This document shows, piece after piece, positions 23,073 through 35,842 of a stretch of 64,000 bases of DNA. Within the stretch, counting starts at the first letter, position 1. Every line of letters starts with the position of its first letter. The stretch comes from Ailanthus altissimus (taxonomy: Eukaryota > Streptophyta > Magnoliopsida > Sapindales > Simaroubaceae): contig OX327686.1 of the NCBI GenBank assembly GCA_946807835.1, positions 7,564,001 through 7,628,000 of the forward strand, given 5' to 3'. A program made the translations under genes and the position numbers. The notes under the pieces are model-generated. The model was given only the letters and a program-made list of their open reading frames with translations, was not told the origin of the DNA and ran no database searches.

Positions 23073-23450
23073 CTAACAATTCTGTGTCTTATCGATTTGA
23101 GAGGATTTGACAAAGAGTATGCAAGGAACTACAAGACTCTCTGTGACACTATTAGTAAAGCCATAAATATTGGATTTGGTGATGCTACGGCCCAAGGTGA
23201 CTGTCAAAAGATGCACTACCACATGTGCCATTACTAAAAAGCCAAGAAATATAAAATAGTTGAGAATTTGTGAAGCACTTGATAGTAATGCTTGAGTAGC
23301 TACAGAAGCATAAAAAGCTGGGGTGCAGTCCAATCTCACCGACCCACCAAAGTGCGACAAGCGTGAATAATCCAATTATTGCATGTCCAGCCTTTCTCCT
23401 CCATATCCGGAAATTTTGTTTTTTAAGAATAATGATCGACCTGTAAAAAG
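23073..23450 (-). pseudogene. Relic of a multi-pass membrane protein
   Basis: On minus, after an acceptor-like TTTTTACAG at about 23450, one frame reads IWRRKAGHAIIGLFTLVALWW. A shift then leads into the 23375-23073 frame with YASVATQALLSSASQILNYF and IFLGFLVMAHVVVHLLTV. These are at least two clear membrane helices. The change of frame inside about 40 bp points to a pseudogene. I do not recognise the family. A short piece of frame near 22990 (CREMAL) may belong to it. Confidence 0.45.
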
Positions 23451-23459
23451 TTCATATGT

Positions 23460-26400
23460 TATTGTTCTCCGTTAAATTTTAACGAACAAGGCTTAAGATA
23501 TTCGGCTCATAGAGTACAAAGACGTCAATTTATAAAAGTCTAAAAAAGACCTCAAATGACAAAACTTAAAAAAAAATATCAGCTCATAAAATATTCTTGA
23601 GCTGAGGACACCCACTTTAAATTGGTAAAAGTAATAATTAAAGTCTGATTACATTATTCGATTAAATTTTTATAAAAAAAGATGAATTTATATTCTTTAA
23701 GTTAATTAAAATAATAGTTAAAATTAGTTATCCTATTTGGTTAAACTCTCAAAAAAAAAATTATACACTCTTTGAATTAATAAAAGCAATGTCAAAGTAT
23801 AGTTATCCTTTATAAATTTGAATTTAAATTTAAAATTAATCATGAAAATTGCCAATTTTAAAATTTAAGATTCAAATCACGTTATTGTTGTTGTTAAGCT
23901 TCGAATCATGTTGGACAAATCTATGCTTCAAATCATGGGAATTGCCGAATTTAAGCTCAAATTATGTTATTGTTAAGATTCAAATCATTCAAACATTAGT
24001 TAATTTAACTCGTGTTGTGTTGAACATAGACTTTGGACTTTTAATTTAATTTTGTTATTATTTTAGATTATGGATTGGAATTTGTTGTTGTTTAGTATTT
24101 ACTTTTGTTGCGTAATTGTATATTGATGATTTGCGTTGATTTATATTTTTATATTTGAATGGATATTGATATTTGATCAATAATTGTTATGTGGTTGGTT
24201 TAAATTTGTAAATATTATGTGAACAGTGCATATGATCTATTTATAATTTTGATTATTCACTAATCATTTATTTTAGTTTTGGTCCTTCTGGTTTTGAATT
24301 TGTGAATTGTGAATGTAGATATTTCATGATGTTTATTTGTAAATTGTTATGTATTGTTTATATATATAGTTTTGATGTAAATTTGACTATTTTCAATGAT
24401 ATATAGAATTACAAGTTATGTAATAATTTTTAATTTGGGTTTATATATATTTTTTTATTAAAGAAAATTTTCATTAATAAAATAAATCGATATAAAAATT
24501 GATGTATTTTTAACTACAACTATTCATTTTTATTATAATTCGATCTACTAATTTAATTTTATTGATGCACAATGAAAATTTTGGTGCACAATTATTCACA
24601 CAAAAAATACTACTCATATATATGTACATCCTTCGAGTACTTTACCTATGCTCTTTCTAATTCTTTACTTTAATAGTCGGTTTTTTCAATCAAAATTACT
24701 TTAAGTAAATCGTAAGAAATTATAATACAAATAATTGATTGCGACAATAAAACAAACTCTAAGTGAACTTATTTTATTTTATCATAAAGCAGACAAATAT
24801 CCCAAAATAAGATTAACAGTTCTAAAAATAATTAAAACTTGTAAAACACCTACTTTAGATTTAGATATAAGTGGCAAAACATAAAAATATGAAATTTAAA
24901 ATAAACACCAAATTAAAACTATTATCAAACATTGAAACATATTTATGAAGTATATAATGGATAAGTAAATAGCAAAATTATTATAAGAAATAAATAATAC
25001 TGTTATTAAATTTAATAAAGGATTTCATTTTTCAACCGCCACGAAACCACCATAAGAGATAAGTGCGAAGGTAAAAAACAAAAGAAATATAAATTTACAA
25101 ATTTAAAAGTATTACAACTTAATAAATTTGTAGAATTACAATCTTGCATAATATTTTGGATGCTTCCATTATATTACTAATGAAAATTTATTGTCAGAGC
25201 ATTGTCAATATGCATGTATGCGTATGCAAGACTTTGACTTATACTATTTTTTTTTAGAATTGAGAGAAAAAAAAAAGGAGAAAATTGGCCTGGGTTTGTA
25301 GTTATGTTTTTGAATGTTTCATTTTATTTAAATAAATTAAAATTTCATATTATGAATTTGTTGGTATTTAAATTTCAAATCAATAAAGTAAACTTGATAA
25401 GCTTTAACAGGCTCAACATATTTAACTTGATAAGTCAAAATGGCCCAAATTGTTCAATTATCAAAGTAACCAAAAAAAAAAAAAGAAAAAGCAAAATACC
25501 CACAAATTAAAATTGGGCCACGAGGCCCAAAACCAAAGACCAAATTTGAAAAAGAAATTCAATTCATTCTAGTTCAATTTTCCCACTGCAAAACCTTATC
25601 AAACCGCTCCGTGCCCCCTCCTCTAAATAGACACTAAATTAATTTGTATTTAAAAATAAGTTGATTTTAATTTAAATTTTTTATTAGAATTAAATACAAA
25701 AATTAAAGCTAAAAAATATTTTTTTCCAAAGTAAAATATTCATCGCTTTCTATTGTTGATTCTATACTCTAATAAAATAATAAAATTATTTTCATCTCCC
25801 ATTTCTTTCCTCTTTATATTATATTCTTTTCTTCTTCTTCTTTTTTTTTTTTTCCTTTCTTTTTTATTCTTTAAACTAAACATTATCCAGATGCGATTAA
25901 GAAATTGCAAAATTATGAGTCCACCATCATGACATTGGAGACGCACGAATCAACTATAACTCTAAATAAACCCATTGTAATACATACGCATATGAAACTT
26001 GAACAATGCCCTTTACGTTTGTTTTTAGTTTTCTTTTTCTTTTTTGATATATTTTTTTGTTATATGATAAAACAAATACTCAAATAATGAACATCATTTA
26101 TATTAATATTTGATATATCATTCAAATATTAAGCATAATTTTTTCAATTATATTATAATAAATCCAAACATTATTAAAAAAGTCATTAATAAATTAATGA
26201 AAAATCTCAAAAAATTCTAAAACGATGGAGTCAAAAAATAATACAAATACATAGATGCCCACACATTAAATAAGTAGTTAACAAAAGCAAACTTCTCAAA
26301 AAAGCTGCAAAAAAATTAAAATATCAAAACCATCAATATATATATATATATAATTATAGAAAGATAATAATAAAATATAAAAACTCCACAAATTAAGATT

Positions 26401-26500
26401 GATAAACTTAAGAAACTGTAAGGTAAAATTACCAATGAATAAAGCTATGCTTTATCGCTTAAGAATTTGAATTAAAAATTTTTAAGGCATTACTTCAAGT
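23460..26500. other. AT-rich spacer, nothing recognised
   Basis: Low-complexity DNA. A pyrimidine-rich run (T/C) lies near 25795-25870 and an (AT)n run near 26336-26352. No gene is supported. Confidence 0.5.
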
Positions 26501-26539
26501 TTTAATTGGAATATAAGAAAATATTTTGGAAGTAAAATA

Positions 26540-26830
26540 AGATCACATACTCAACAGAGACCATGAAGCCTCGCCGGTGGTTGAGGATGCTCTGCTGGTT
26601 TATTCACCAATCGGATCGCTAAACGAAAATAGTAGAGAAAATTTAAATAAATAAAAATTAAAAAAGCGAAAAGATGAAAACAAAAAGGGAGAAAGAAAGT
26701 GAAAGCTACGGTGAAGGAGCAGGGTGTCCATCGGAGAGAGAGGGCCAAAGGCCCCCTCTCTGGTTGAGATTGGTGGTTTTTTTTAGTACGATACTTAGGG
26801 TTTTTCAGAGAAGTGGGAGCCTTTTTTTTT
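26540..26830 (-). other. Possible gene 5' end or decayed exon on minus
   Basis: Minus reading shows AAACCCTAAG (a telo-box word common in plant 5' regions) near 26805, then a CT-rich leader and an ATG at about 26730. The following 40-odd codons are Phe/Leu/Ser-rich and end in a stop. It looks like a 5' leader or signal-peptide-like exon but has no visible continuation, and a donor site could not be fixed. Confidence 0.2.
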
Positions 26831-28430
26831 TTTAAATTTTTTTATAAGAGAGGTTACAAGAAAAATAAAAAAACATTAATCACCGGGTATCTGAAAAGTC
26901 TTCATAAATATAAACCAACTATTATTAAGCAAATTAATTGAATTTTACAAAATGAAATGCTTACTATGGTGCAATCAAATTTGATTTTAATGTAATTTTA
27001 GTTAAACATTAATTAATAGTTCTATTTACCGTGTTTGGTGGTTTTACTATTACTAATGAATTAAGGAAAGGTGATTAGCCAACAAAATGAGAATCATTGC
27101 GACGGCAGATCATCAAATCATTGAAGCTTTTAGCATTATTGTTTTATTAGAAATGTGGCGAATAGTATAAAATTAATGATAAACGTGACAAGTGAGTCGT
27201 GTTAGGCTGGCACAACCTACAAAAAAAAAAAATTCTAAATAAGTTTTTGTGTTTAAATTAATACAAAAACTTAAGTCGTGGTTCATAAATTTAACACGAA
27301 ATTGTGCCACGCCATATTGACACAAGTGGCCCATGGGTTATTTTAAAATTTATAAAACTTATATTTTTTTTTTATACACAAAGTATAACTTAATAAAATT
27401 GTTAGATGATTGAGATATGCCCACAAATGCTCTTAGGTTGCATTTATAGATCTTATATATAAATTTTATCAAACCCCTTATTTACCTCATTTATTGAAGT
27501 TGAATGCCTTATTATTAGACGAACTTCATCTGCATTAGGTTTCATAATAGGTAGTATTCACACCCATTTCTCATGAAAAAAAAAAAAGTTTATCTAGATT
27601 ATACGTTGACTCTGATATTCGAACATCAACCTTCTCATTGCATTCACATATTTAATTCTTGAATTTTATGATAATTCTATTTACACTTCATTCAATACTT
27701 TGCCTTTGTCTATGAATAATTTTGTGGTGGAAATATACTAGTGAATGAAATGGTTTGAAAGATGAAAAATTATTACAAAGAAAGAAATTAATACTTGATG
27801 TAGAAACCTATTTTCTTAGAAGAGATGCCAAAAAAAAAAGAAGCAACAACATGCCTTTAAATAAGCACCAGTAGCACATGACTGTTGCTGAACAACGGTC
27901 AAAAAGGATAATCTTGTAATTTTCTATTATTTAATGAGGGTAAAAATGGTATTAAATAGGTTAAATAAGGTAATTTCATTAATTGCATATTACTTTATAT
28001 AATAGTAATTATGTAATTTCTCTTAAAAGAATAATGGTCAAAATCAGTTAATTTTATTTATAAAAAAAATTAACTTTATAAAGGTAAAGGTAATTTTATA
28101 AATATACAATCAATAAATTTATACAATATAGTAATTATGTTTGTTATTTGTTGATATGAACATTATTAATAATAGTCTTAACTTAATCATGGACATTACA
28201 ATACTTTTATACTTTTTACCCTTTTTTATTTAAATAAATAAAAATTATTAACCGACAAACATTTATATGAAAATTTAAAAAATAATAAAATTTAAATGTT
28301 ATTTTCATAAAATTCTGAAGTTCTATACGTTGTTCCCTTCCAACAAACGAATAATAAATCTTCTTCGAATAAATTCTAATATTTTTTAGTCATAACAGTG
28401 AATCAAATTTGCTAGTTCCTTCTAGACTTT
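26830..28430. other. AT-rich spacer
   Basis: No gene was recognised. The words GGCACAACCT (about 27209) and TTGTGCCACGCC (about 27303) with GTGGCCCATGGG (about 27327) look like end sequences of a plant transposon, but a complete element could not be drawn. Confidence 0.45.
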
Positions 28431-28439
28431 CACGGCCTA

Positions 28440-28645
28440 AGAGAGGTAGTTATGGATTTGTTTTCTTTTTTAAATCTAAGTATGATTCTCTTACTCTTTC
28501 TGGTTTTATTATTCCGATTGAGTTATCTTAATTCTTCTGTTCAGAAAGTTGGTAAAGATAGGATTGCACTAGCCTTTGTTGGTAAGGTGTTTTACTCTCG
28601 GTCGGTAAACCGCGAACAATTAATCAATACAATGCAGAATCTGCA
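28440..28645 (+). pseudogene. L1 ORF1 fragment (DUF4283-like)
   Basis: The ORF from 28452 contains ALAFVGKVFYSRSVNREQ and then LINTMQN, matching the conserved DUF4283 pattern (LVGKxLTxKxxNxxxLxxxM) of plant L1 ORF1. It is interrupted by the LTR starting at 28646. The part after the insertion resumes at 34244 with QNIW, repeating the QN codons as part of the target duplication. Confidence 0.75.
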
Positions 28646-29397
28646 TGCGAGAGTATTGATTAAAAATTATTGGAATATGATTTAGGGATCAAGTCAAATA
28701 TGTAGGGTGCACACGGATTGAAGACGACACGAAAGGAGGTAAAAAATAAGAAGGCGCACCATACGACCAGCACCGCGGCGACTAGGAGTGGGCGCCGCGG
28801 CACCAGAACAGAACACTCAGCGCTGCAGCGCTCAGCAGAAGCGCGCCAGCGCTGGAGCGACGAGATTCTAGCGCTGGATGCGGGAACAGTATCTCGAAAT
28901 TAGGAAACTTCTTAATTTCGTCTCCCACTTGCTCTAGGACTCCCTAATACGACTCTCACACGTATAAGGAATACCTAGGACGTCCCAAGACCTATATAAA
29001 GGCTATCAATTGGCTTGTAAATATAACTTTATGATCTTGACAATCTTTGTGATCAAGTTAGTGAGATATTTATGATCTTAGAGAGATCTTGGTGATCAAC
29101 AATAATCTTAGTGATTATTCTTAGTGGTTCTTTGTGAGAGAAAATCTCTAGAGAGTAAGAGAGAGTTTTTTTTGTGATCTTTCTTGTAATAGGCATACTT
29201 TGTGGTTGCCTTGTGATTCATAATAAGAGAAGAGTGTGATCTTGATCCGTCGTGGACGTAGGTAAGTTTCCGAATCACGTAATTCTTTGTGTGTTCTTCT
29301 TCTACCCTTTCTCTCTTTTATTTCTTAATAACTTGTTCTACATTATTATATTACTTGGGTGAATTGTTTAGCTTGTTTGTGTGCTTCCGCTTCAACA
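28646..29397 (+). repeat. Copia 1 left (5') LTR
   Basis: The LTR begins TGCGAGAGTATTG and ends CGCTTCAACA (752 bp). A TATA box TATATAAA lies at about 28993-29000. Between 28768 and 28890 is a GC-rich patch with repeated AGCGCT/GCGCCGCGGC palindromes. Compared with the right LTR it lacks a stretch of the palindrome cluster. Confidence 0.9.
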
Positions 29398-29400
29398 AAC

Positions 29401-29412
29401 TGGTATCAGAGC
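29401..29412 (+). other. Copia 1 primer binding site
   Basis: TGGTATCAGAGC, complementary to the 3' end of initiator-Met tRNA, three bases after the LTR end. Confidence 0.9.
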
Positions 29413-29429
29413 TTTGGTTCTAAGCAAAC

Positions 29430-30180
29430 ATAGCCACACCCAAGTATGAGGTAGAGAAATTCAACGGTACGAATGACTTCAATCTGTGGAAGATGAAGGT
29501 TAAGGCATTGTTGGTGAGCCAAAGACTTGGTTCGGCATTAGAGGAAACTGCAGCTTCATCTAGTGATGAAGAGAAGACGTCAGAGTCATCTAGAGCACAA
29601 GCAGAAAGAAGGGACATTCAAGAAAGAGCTCATAGCACAATCGTTCTGTCATTGAACGATGAAGTACTAAGGGAAGTAGCAGGTGAGACGACGGCAATAG
29701 ATCTTTGGAAGAAGCTTAACTCTCTTTATATGAGGAAATCGTTGGCCAACAGACTACATATAAAGAAGAAGCTGTATCAGCTGTCTATGTCAGAGGGGAC
29801 GTCGATGAAATATCATATAGACGCCTTCAATAAGATCATCCTTGATCTTGAGTCTATCAACATCAAGATAGAAGATGAAGATAGAGCAATTATTCTGCTG
29901 AGTTCACTCCCTAAGAGCTATGAGAGTTTTGTTGATACGCTACTCTACGGAAGAGAGAGTTTAATGACGAGTGATGTGAAATCATCATTAAACTCAAAGT
30001 TATTAGGAAAGCAGGCTGAGGGCAATGCAGAAAGTTTATCTGTAAGAGGAAGGCCCTCATATAGAGATGGGAAGAAAAAAAGGCTCAAAGTCAAAGTCTA
30101 GGACTCCTAGGAAGTGCTATTGCTGCAAGAAAGATGGGCACTTCATAAAGGACTGTCCTGAGAAGAAAGCACATGACAAG
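29430..30180 (+). pseudogene. Copia 1 Gag
   Basis: Reading in the Gag frame from 29430 gives KYEVEKFNGTNDFNLWKMK. It continues through the UBN2-type domain (DLWKKLNSLYM, LLSSLPKSYE) to 30101. A frame change near 30067-30101 leads to the zinc knuckle CYCCKKDGHFIKDCPEKK at about 30115-30170. The expected start position carries ATA in place of ATG, so the first ATG in frame is 29493, which cuts off about 21 residues. The frame change separates the nucleocapsid knuckle from the capsid part. Confidence 0.88.
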
Positions 30181-30780
30181 AAGAAAGCGGATGCTGCGCT
30201 TGCCTATGATGATAGCTATGACAGCGCAGAGACACTCGTTGCTACTGATGGTATAAACTCTGAACAAGGGGTTTTAGATTTTGGTTGTACTTTTCACATG
30301 TGCCCGCACAAGTCTTGGTTTATAAATTTTCAGCCTATTAGTGGTGGTGAGGTCTTAATGGGTAATGACGTTGCATGTCAGATGATGGGAATTGGTAGTG
30401 TTAAGCTTAGGCTGCATGATGAGCGAGTGAGAGAGTTGACAGATGTTAGGTATGTTCCTGACTTGAAGAGAAACTTGATCTCACTAGGGACTTTAGACCA
30501 GAATGAGTGTTCCATCAGGATCGACAGAGGGATTTTAAGAGTTTTGAGAGGTTTCATGGTGGTGATGAGAGGAGAGAAGCACAAAAGTGTTTATGTGCTT
30601 AAGGGTGAAGTCGTGAGTGGTTCTGCACTATTCTCTATAAATGATGAGAGTATGCAAACCAAGTTATAGCATCTTAGACTGGCACACTTAGGCGAGAGAA
30701 ACCTAAAGGAGTTATATAGTCAAAAGGCATTTGGTGAGGATAAGTTCTAGCCCTTAGAGTTTTGTGAGCATTGTATGATA
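30180..30780 (+). pseudogene. Copia 1 protease and pre-integrase
   Basis: The protease site reads LDFGCTFHMCP, where the family has D-S-G, so the active site is altered. The pre-integrase zinc motif region follows with RLAHLGERNLKEL, but stops lie at 30667-30669 and just before 30750. The cleavage enzyme and the junction to integrase are therefore both defective. Confidence 0.85.
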
Positions 30781-31950
30781 GGGAAAGCACATAGAGTGAG
30801 GTTCAGTATCGGCGAGCATAAGACTAAGGGGACTCTTGACCACATACACTCGAATCTTTGGGGACCAGCTCAGACAGCTACTCGTGGTGGTGCTAGATAT
30901 TTTCTCAGCTTGATTGATGACTATTCGAGGAAGCTGTGGGTCTATGTGTTGAAGAGCAAGGACCAAGTATTTGATGTGTTCAAGACTTGGAAGGCTCTTG
31001 TTGAGAATCAAACTGGCAAAAGAGTGAAGAGGTTGAGAACTGACAACGGCCTTGAGTTTTGCAACAGAGAGTTTGATGGGTTTTATACCAAGCATGGGAT
31101 TGCAAGGCACAGAACAGTAAGATCAACACCGCAACAGAATGGGGTAGCTGAGAGGATGAATAGGACCCTACTTGAAAGGGTTAGATGCATGCTTACTAAT
31201 GCGAAGATGTCCAAGACATTCTGGGGAGAAGCTGTAGTGACTGCTGCTTACTTAATAAACAGAAGTCCCTCTTCATTAATTGACTTCAAGACGCCAGAAG
31301 AGAAATGGTCTGGCAATTCTCCGAAGTATGACCATCTTAGAATATTTGGTTGCCCTACCTTTGTACATGTTAAGGAGGGGAAGTTGGAACCTAGAGCTAT
31401 CAAAGGGGTATTCATAGGATATCCCGAAGTAGTAAAAGGATACAAGGTGTGGTGTAAAGACTTAACACCACCAAGGAGTATCATAAGCCGTGATGTGACG
31501 TTCGATGAGATGACGATGCTGAAAACCTCCCAAGTAAATGAGAAAGAAGAACCTGTGACCAAGGAAAACTCAGCACCCGAGTCAATAGAAGTTAAAGTAA
31601 CGCCTGAAAATAGATCTGATATGCCCCCAGATCAACACTTCAACAAGGAAATCCTTAAAGATGAACCAAGAACACCGGCGAGTTCCTCCAAGTCCACCCA
31701 AAAGAAGACTAGAACTCCTGAGTTGGAACTTGAAGAGTACCAGCTTGCTAGAGACAGGCCAAGGAGAACGATTAACCCACCAGTCAGGTATGCACAAGCA
31801 GACTTAGTTGCTCATGCTTTTAATTCTGTTTACACTCTTGAGTATGGTGAGCCTAGGACATATGGTGAGGCTATGAAGAGTGAAAACAAGAAAGAATGGC
31901 AGCAGGCCATGAAAGAAAAAATTTGTTCTCTTAGGAAGAACAATACCTAG
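30775..31950 (+). pseudogene. Copia 1 integrase
   Basis: A long open frame carries the rve core: DHIHSNLWGP, LIDDYSRKLWVY, LRTDNGLEF and NGVAERMNRTLLE, then the GKLEPRAIKGVFIGYP tail. Of the DDE triad, the first acidic residue (normally in HSDLWGP) is Asn here, while the second Asp and the Glu are kept. The RT N-terminus begins at the end of this frame (EWQQAMKEKI) before a stop at 31948. Confidence 0.9.
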
Positions 31951-33409
31951 AAGTTGGTGGAGAGACCTCAAAAGAAGCTAGTCGGGTGCAAGTGGGTGTA
32001 TAAGGTGAAAGAGGGGATACCGGGGATTGAGCCTATGAGATTAAAGGCTAGATTAGTAGCACAAGGTTTTACTCAGAGAGAGGGAGTCGATTTTCATGAG
32101 ATATTCTCTCCAGTTTCAGGGAGTCTATTAGGATTTTGTTAGCTATGTGTGCAAACCTTGATTTACATCTAGAGCAGATGGATGTAAAGACAGCTTTTCT
32201 ACATGGAGAGCTTGAAGAAACAATATACATGGCACAGCCGCAAGGGTTCGAGGAGCCCAGTAAAGAAGATCATGCTTGTTTGCTAAAAAAGTCATTATAC
32301 GGGTTAAAACAATCACCTAGACAGTGGTATAGGAGATTTGATGAGTTTATGATGGCTTGTGGCTTTAGTAGGAGTAAGTATGATGGATGCGTGTACTTCA
32401 ATAACTGAGTTATGGGATGATGTATTTGCTTCTATACGTCGATGATATGTTGATCGCATGCAAGAATATGGAAGAAATACAAAAGCTCAAGAAGCAGTTA
32501 AGTGGCGAGTTTGAAATGAAGTATTTGGGAGCATCGAAGAGAATTTTGGGTATGGACATTGTAAGGGAAAGAAGAGATGTTATCTTCTTACTCCAACAGC
32601 GATATATAGTCAAAATTCTGGAGAAGTTCGGTATGTCAAACGCGAAGGCTGTCTCTACTCCTTTGGCCATGCATTTCAGACTGTCAGCAGCACAGTCGCC
32701 GACATCCGAGGATGAGAAACTGCAGATGAGTAAAGTACCGTATGCAAGCGCTATGGGGAGCATCATATATGCAATGGTTTGCACAAGACTAGACATAGCA
32801 CAGGCTGTGAGTGTGGTGAGTAGATACATGGCGAATCCGGGTAAAGATCACTGGCTTGCAGTAAAGTGGATTCTGAGATATCTCAAGGGAACGTCGAATC
32901 ACGGGTTGGTGTATGAGAGGGACGAGGACAACAATGAAATGGTAAGAGGGTACGTAGACTCAGATTATGCAGGTGATCTTGACAAGAGAAGATCGTTGAC
33001 GGGCTACGTATTCACAGTGTTTGGGTGTAGTGTGTGTTGGAGATCAGTTCTACAACATGTGGTTGCACTTTTTACCACAGAGGCAGAGTACATAGCTGTT
33101 GGTGAAGCTATAAAGGAGGCAGTGTGGTTAAAAGGCATATGCGCGGAGATATTGGCTCGTAAAGATGTAAACATCGGTGTATACTGTGACAGCCAGAGTG
33201 CTATACACCTAAGCAAGCATCAAGTGTTCCATGAGAGGTCGAAACACATTGATGTGAGGCTCCATTACATTCGTGAGATTGTCCAAAGTGGTGAAGTTAG
33301 TTTGACAAAGATAGCGTCATCTAAAAACCCTGCTGATATGTTGACTAAACCATTGTCCTCGGTTAAGTTCGTCCTATGCAAGGACTTAACCGGAGTCACT
33401 ACTTTGTGA
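31951..33409 (+). pseudogene. Copia 1 reverse transcriptase and RNase H
   Basis: The RT starts with KLVGCKWVYKVKEG, shifts frame near 32120-32140, and continues with MDVKTAFLHGELEE and LYGLKQSPRQWYRRFD. After a stop at 32406 it resumes with the intact catalytic box LLLYVDDMLIA. RNase H follows with GYVDSDYAGDLDKRRS, TTEAEYIA and VYCDSQSAIHL, and ends at LTKPL. The catalytic Asp pair of RT is present, but the protein is in three pieces. Confidence 0.92.
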
Positions 33410-33478
33410 GGGTGACCGAAGATACGAAAATGAGAGATCGATTTACTTTGTGAATGATTTTGAATCAAGGAGGGAATT

Positions 33479-34243
33479 TGTGAGAATATTGATTAAAAAT
33501 CATTGGAATATGATTTGGGGATCAAGCCAAGTGTGTAGGGTGCACACGGATTGAAGACGAACGCGAAAGGAGGCGAAAAACGAGAAGGCGCACCATGGGA
33601 CTAGCGCCGCGGCGACCAAGAGTGGGCGCTGCGGCGCCAGAACAGAACACTCAGCGCCGCAGCGCCAGGAATCCAGCGCCACAGCGCTCAGCAGAAGCAC
33701 GCCAGTGCTGGAGCGACGAGATCCCAGCGCTGCAACGCTGGACGCGGGAACAGTATCCCAAAATTAGAAAACTTTCTAATTTCGTCTCTCACTTGCTCTA
33801 GGACTCCCTAATACGACTCCCACACATATAGGGAATACCTAGGACGCCCCAAGGCCTATATAAAGGCTATCAATTGGCTTGTAAACATAACTTTGTGATC
33901 AAGTTAGTGAGATCTTTGTGATCTTAGAGAGATCTTGGTGATCAACAATAATCTTAGAGATTATTCTTAGTGGTTCTTTGTGATAGAAAATCCCTAGAGA
34001 GTAAGAGAGAGTTTTCTTTGTGATCTTTCTTATAATAGACATACTTTGTGGTTGCCTTGTGATTCATAATAAGAGAAGAGTGTGATCTTGATCCGCCGTG
34101 GACGTAGACAAGTTGCCGAACCACGTAATTCTTTGTGTGTTCTTCTTCTACCATTTATCTCTTTTATTTCTTAATAACTTGTTCTGCATTATTATATTAC
34201 TTGGGTGAATTGTTTAACTTATTTGTGTGCTTCCGCTTCAACA
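33479..34243 (+). repeat. Copia 1 right (3') LTR
   Basis: The LTR begins TGTGAGAATATTG, ends CGCTTCAACA (765 bp), with TATATAAA at about 33858-33865. The GC-rich palindrome patch at about 33600-33745 is longer than in the left LTR, with extra AGCGCC units. The two LTRs differ at many scattered sites, so the insertion is not recent. Confidence 0.9.
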
Positions 34244-35842
34244 CAGAATATATGGTAAACTGTATAAGAGTTCTCTGTTGAATCTGCTGCATTTGGTTGC
34301 AACATCTTCATCTTCTCTTTTCAGTCCGATGTAGACCGGAGAAGGATTCTGGCTGGAGGCCGGGGTCGTCCAATAATTGTTTGCTTGCTTTGGAGGAGCT
34401 TTGTGGATTTGGCTAGTTGCTGGATCTTAAATTTAACTGAGTCTTGTTCTGGGTTTAATTCCATAATGTGCCAGTTTTTCTCATGCATCATGAAGCCTGC
34501 TTGACGCTTAGGTCTATGCTTGGTATGTCGAAGAGATCGATCATGGTGCTTCAGGGAAATGCTTGGGACGTTATCTTTGGGTTTGAGTTAACGTTGATAT
34601 ATGAGTTCCTCTTAACCTTATGCTGGGGGTTTAGGTTCCTAACTCTAATGATTTGTCAATAATTCTTTTCTATTATAAGCGAATTCCAAAGATCTATTTG
34701 GTTGTGGCCTGTTTGGCCATTTGGTTAGGGAATGCCTTTCATCTTGGGAGCGCGTGTCTGATCCAAAAGGCCTGGTTTATACACCTATGATTTGTGCAAG
34801 TTATGGTCCTACTCGGGGGTCTTATCTAGGCCGTCGAGGTAAGTAAAGGAATATTATTGATGCCTCTCATTCTTATTCTTTTACCGATGTTCATAGGCGT
34901 AAATGACCAATTGCTCCTACAGTTTCTCAGGATTATACAGATCGAAAGGAGGGTGAGTTTCATGTCGAGGGCTTGGTTGATTCAGTCCTGGCTGAGTCGC
35001 GACTGTTATTGCTCATAGGGTTCCGACTGGTCCTTTGGTGACTTCTAGCTCTCTGGTAACCGTCGATGGCTCCGGCGAGGAGTTTCCAAGCGATTGATGG
35101 TGGATAGTTCATTGGAGAAAATTTTGAGTTATCAAACTGTTGTTTGTCAGTTGACTGAAACTTCTTTAGCCATGCTAGCACAAACTCCCAATGCCATACT
35201 AGAAAAAACATCTTTTAACCTGTCGGCTGTTGCCAAAGACAACTGATGATTGTCTATGTAAGTTTCTAAGTTTACTAATGATTCAACTTACAAATAAAAA
35301 ATAGACGCTTTAATGGCTGACGTGGAGTTTATTTCTAGTGGGTCTATGTAATCCTTTTGAAGGATTTACATGCAAGTTGCATTGTGCGGCATGTAACTTA
35401 TCTCCACCTGTTCTTTCGGTTGTTAATTCCAGTTTGAATCCTCGCCGAATTCTACCTAGTTTCTTTCAATTCACATCCGTTTATCCTTCTGGTTCACGAA
35501 AGAACCGCAATCGTGGCTCGAGTTTTCAAGATATTCAGACAATGCCATTAGCTTTCAATGTAATCTCAGAGCAACTGGAGGCAAACATAAGCCTGGGACA
35601 AGATTCTCTTATTTCATAACTGATCAAAAGCCTAAAGGTGAATTGGTTGATGGCCTCGATTTTACTATTGTTTCTTCTCCACTTTTGGACCAGACAAGTT
35701 TTTCTTCGGAGGGGGTATCTTTTTCTACTTCAACAGCGGATCCTGCTCCTAAGCGAGACCGTCGATCACTACGAGGCTCTTTTATTGGAATGTTCGTGGA
35801 CTGAACAATCCATGAACATTTTGTATCTTGTGAGGTTATCTA
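34244..35842 (+). pseudogene. L1 ORF1 remainder and start of ORF2
   Basis: The frame resumes with QNIW at 34244. Around 34701-34745 a zinc-knuckle piece FGCGLFGHLVREC is seen, with the first Cys of CCHC lost. A Ser/Pro-rich tail follows. Near 35780-35800, WNVRGLNNP marks the N-terminus of the ORF2 endonuclease. Stops and shifts break all parts. The solo LTR at 35843 interrupts it. Confidence 0.7.

Larger units (their letters stand above)
28646..34243 (+). mobile_element. Ty1/copia retrotransposon 1 (Tork-like), nearly full length
   Basis: The element has LTRs at 28646-29397 and 33479-34243, a primer site for initiator-Met tRNA at 29401-29412, Gag, protease, integrase, RT and RNase H in copia order, and a polypurine tract AAGGAGGGAA at 33467-33476. 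CAGAAT stands directly after the right LTR (34244-34249) and also 5 bp before the left LTR (28635-28640). It is probably the target duplication, with a few extra bases at the left LTR tip. Gag begins with KYEVEKFNG, typical of the Tnt1/Tork group. Several stops and shifts show it is inactive. Confidence 0.92.
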
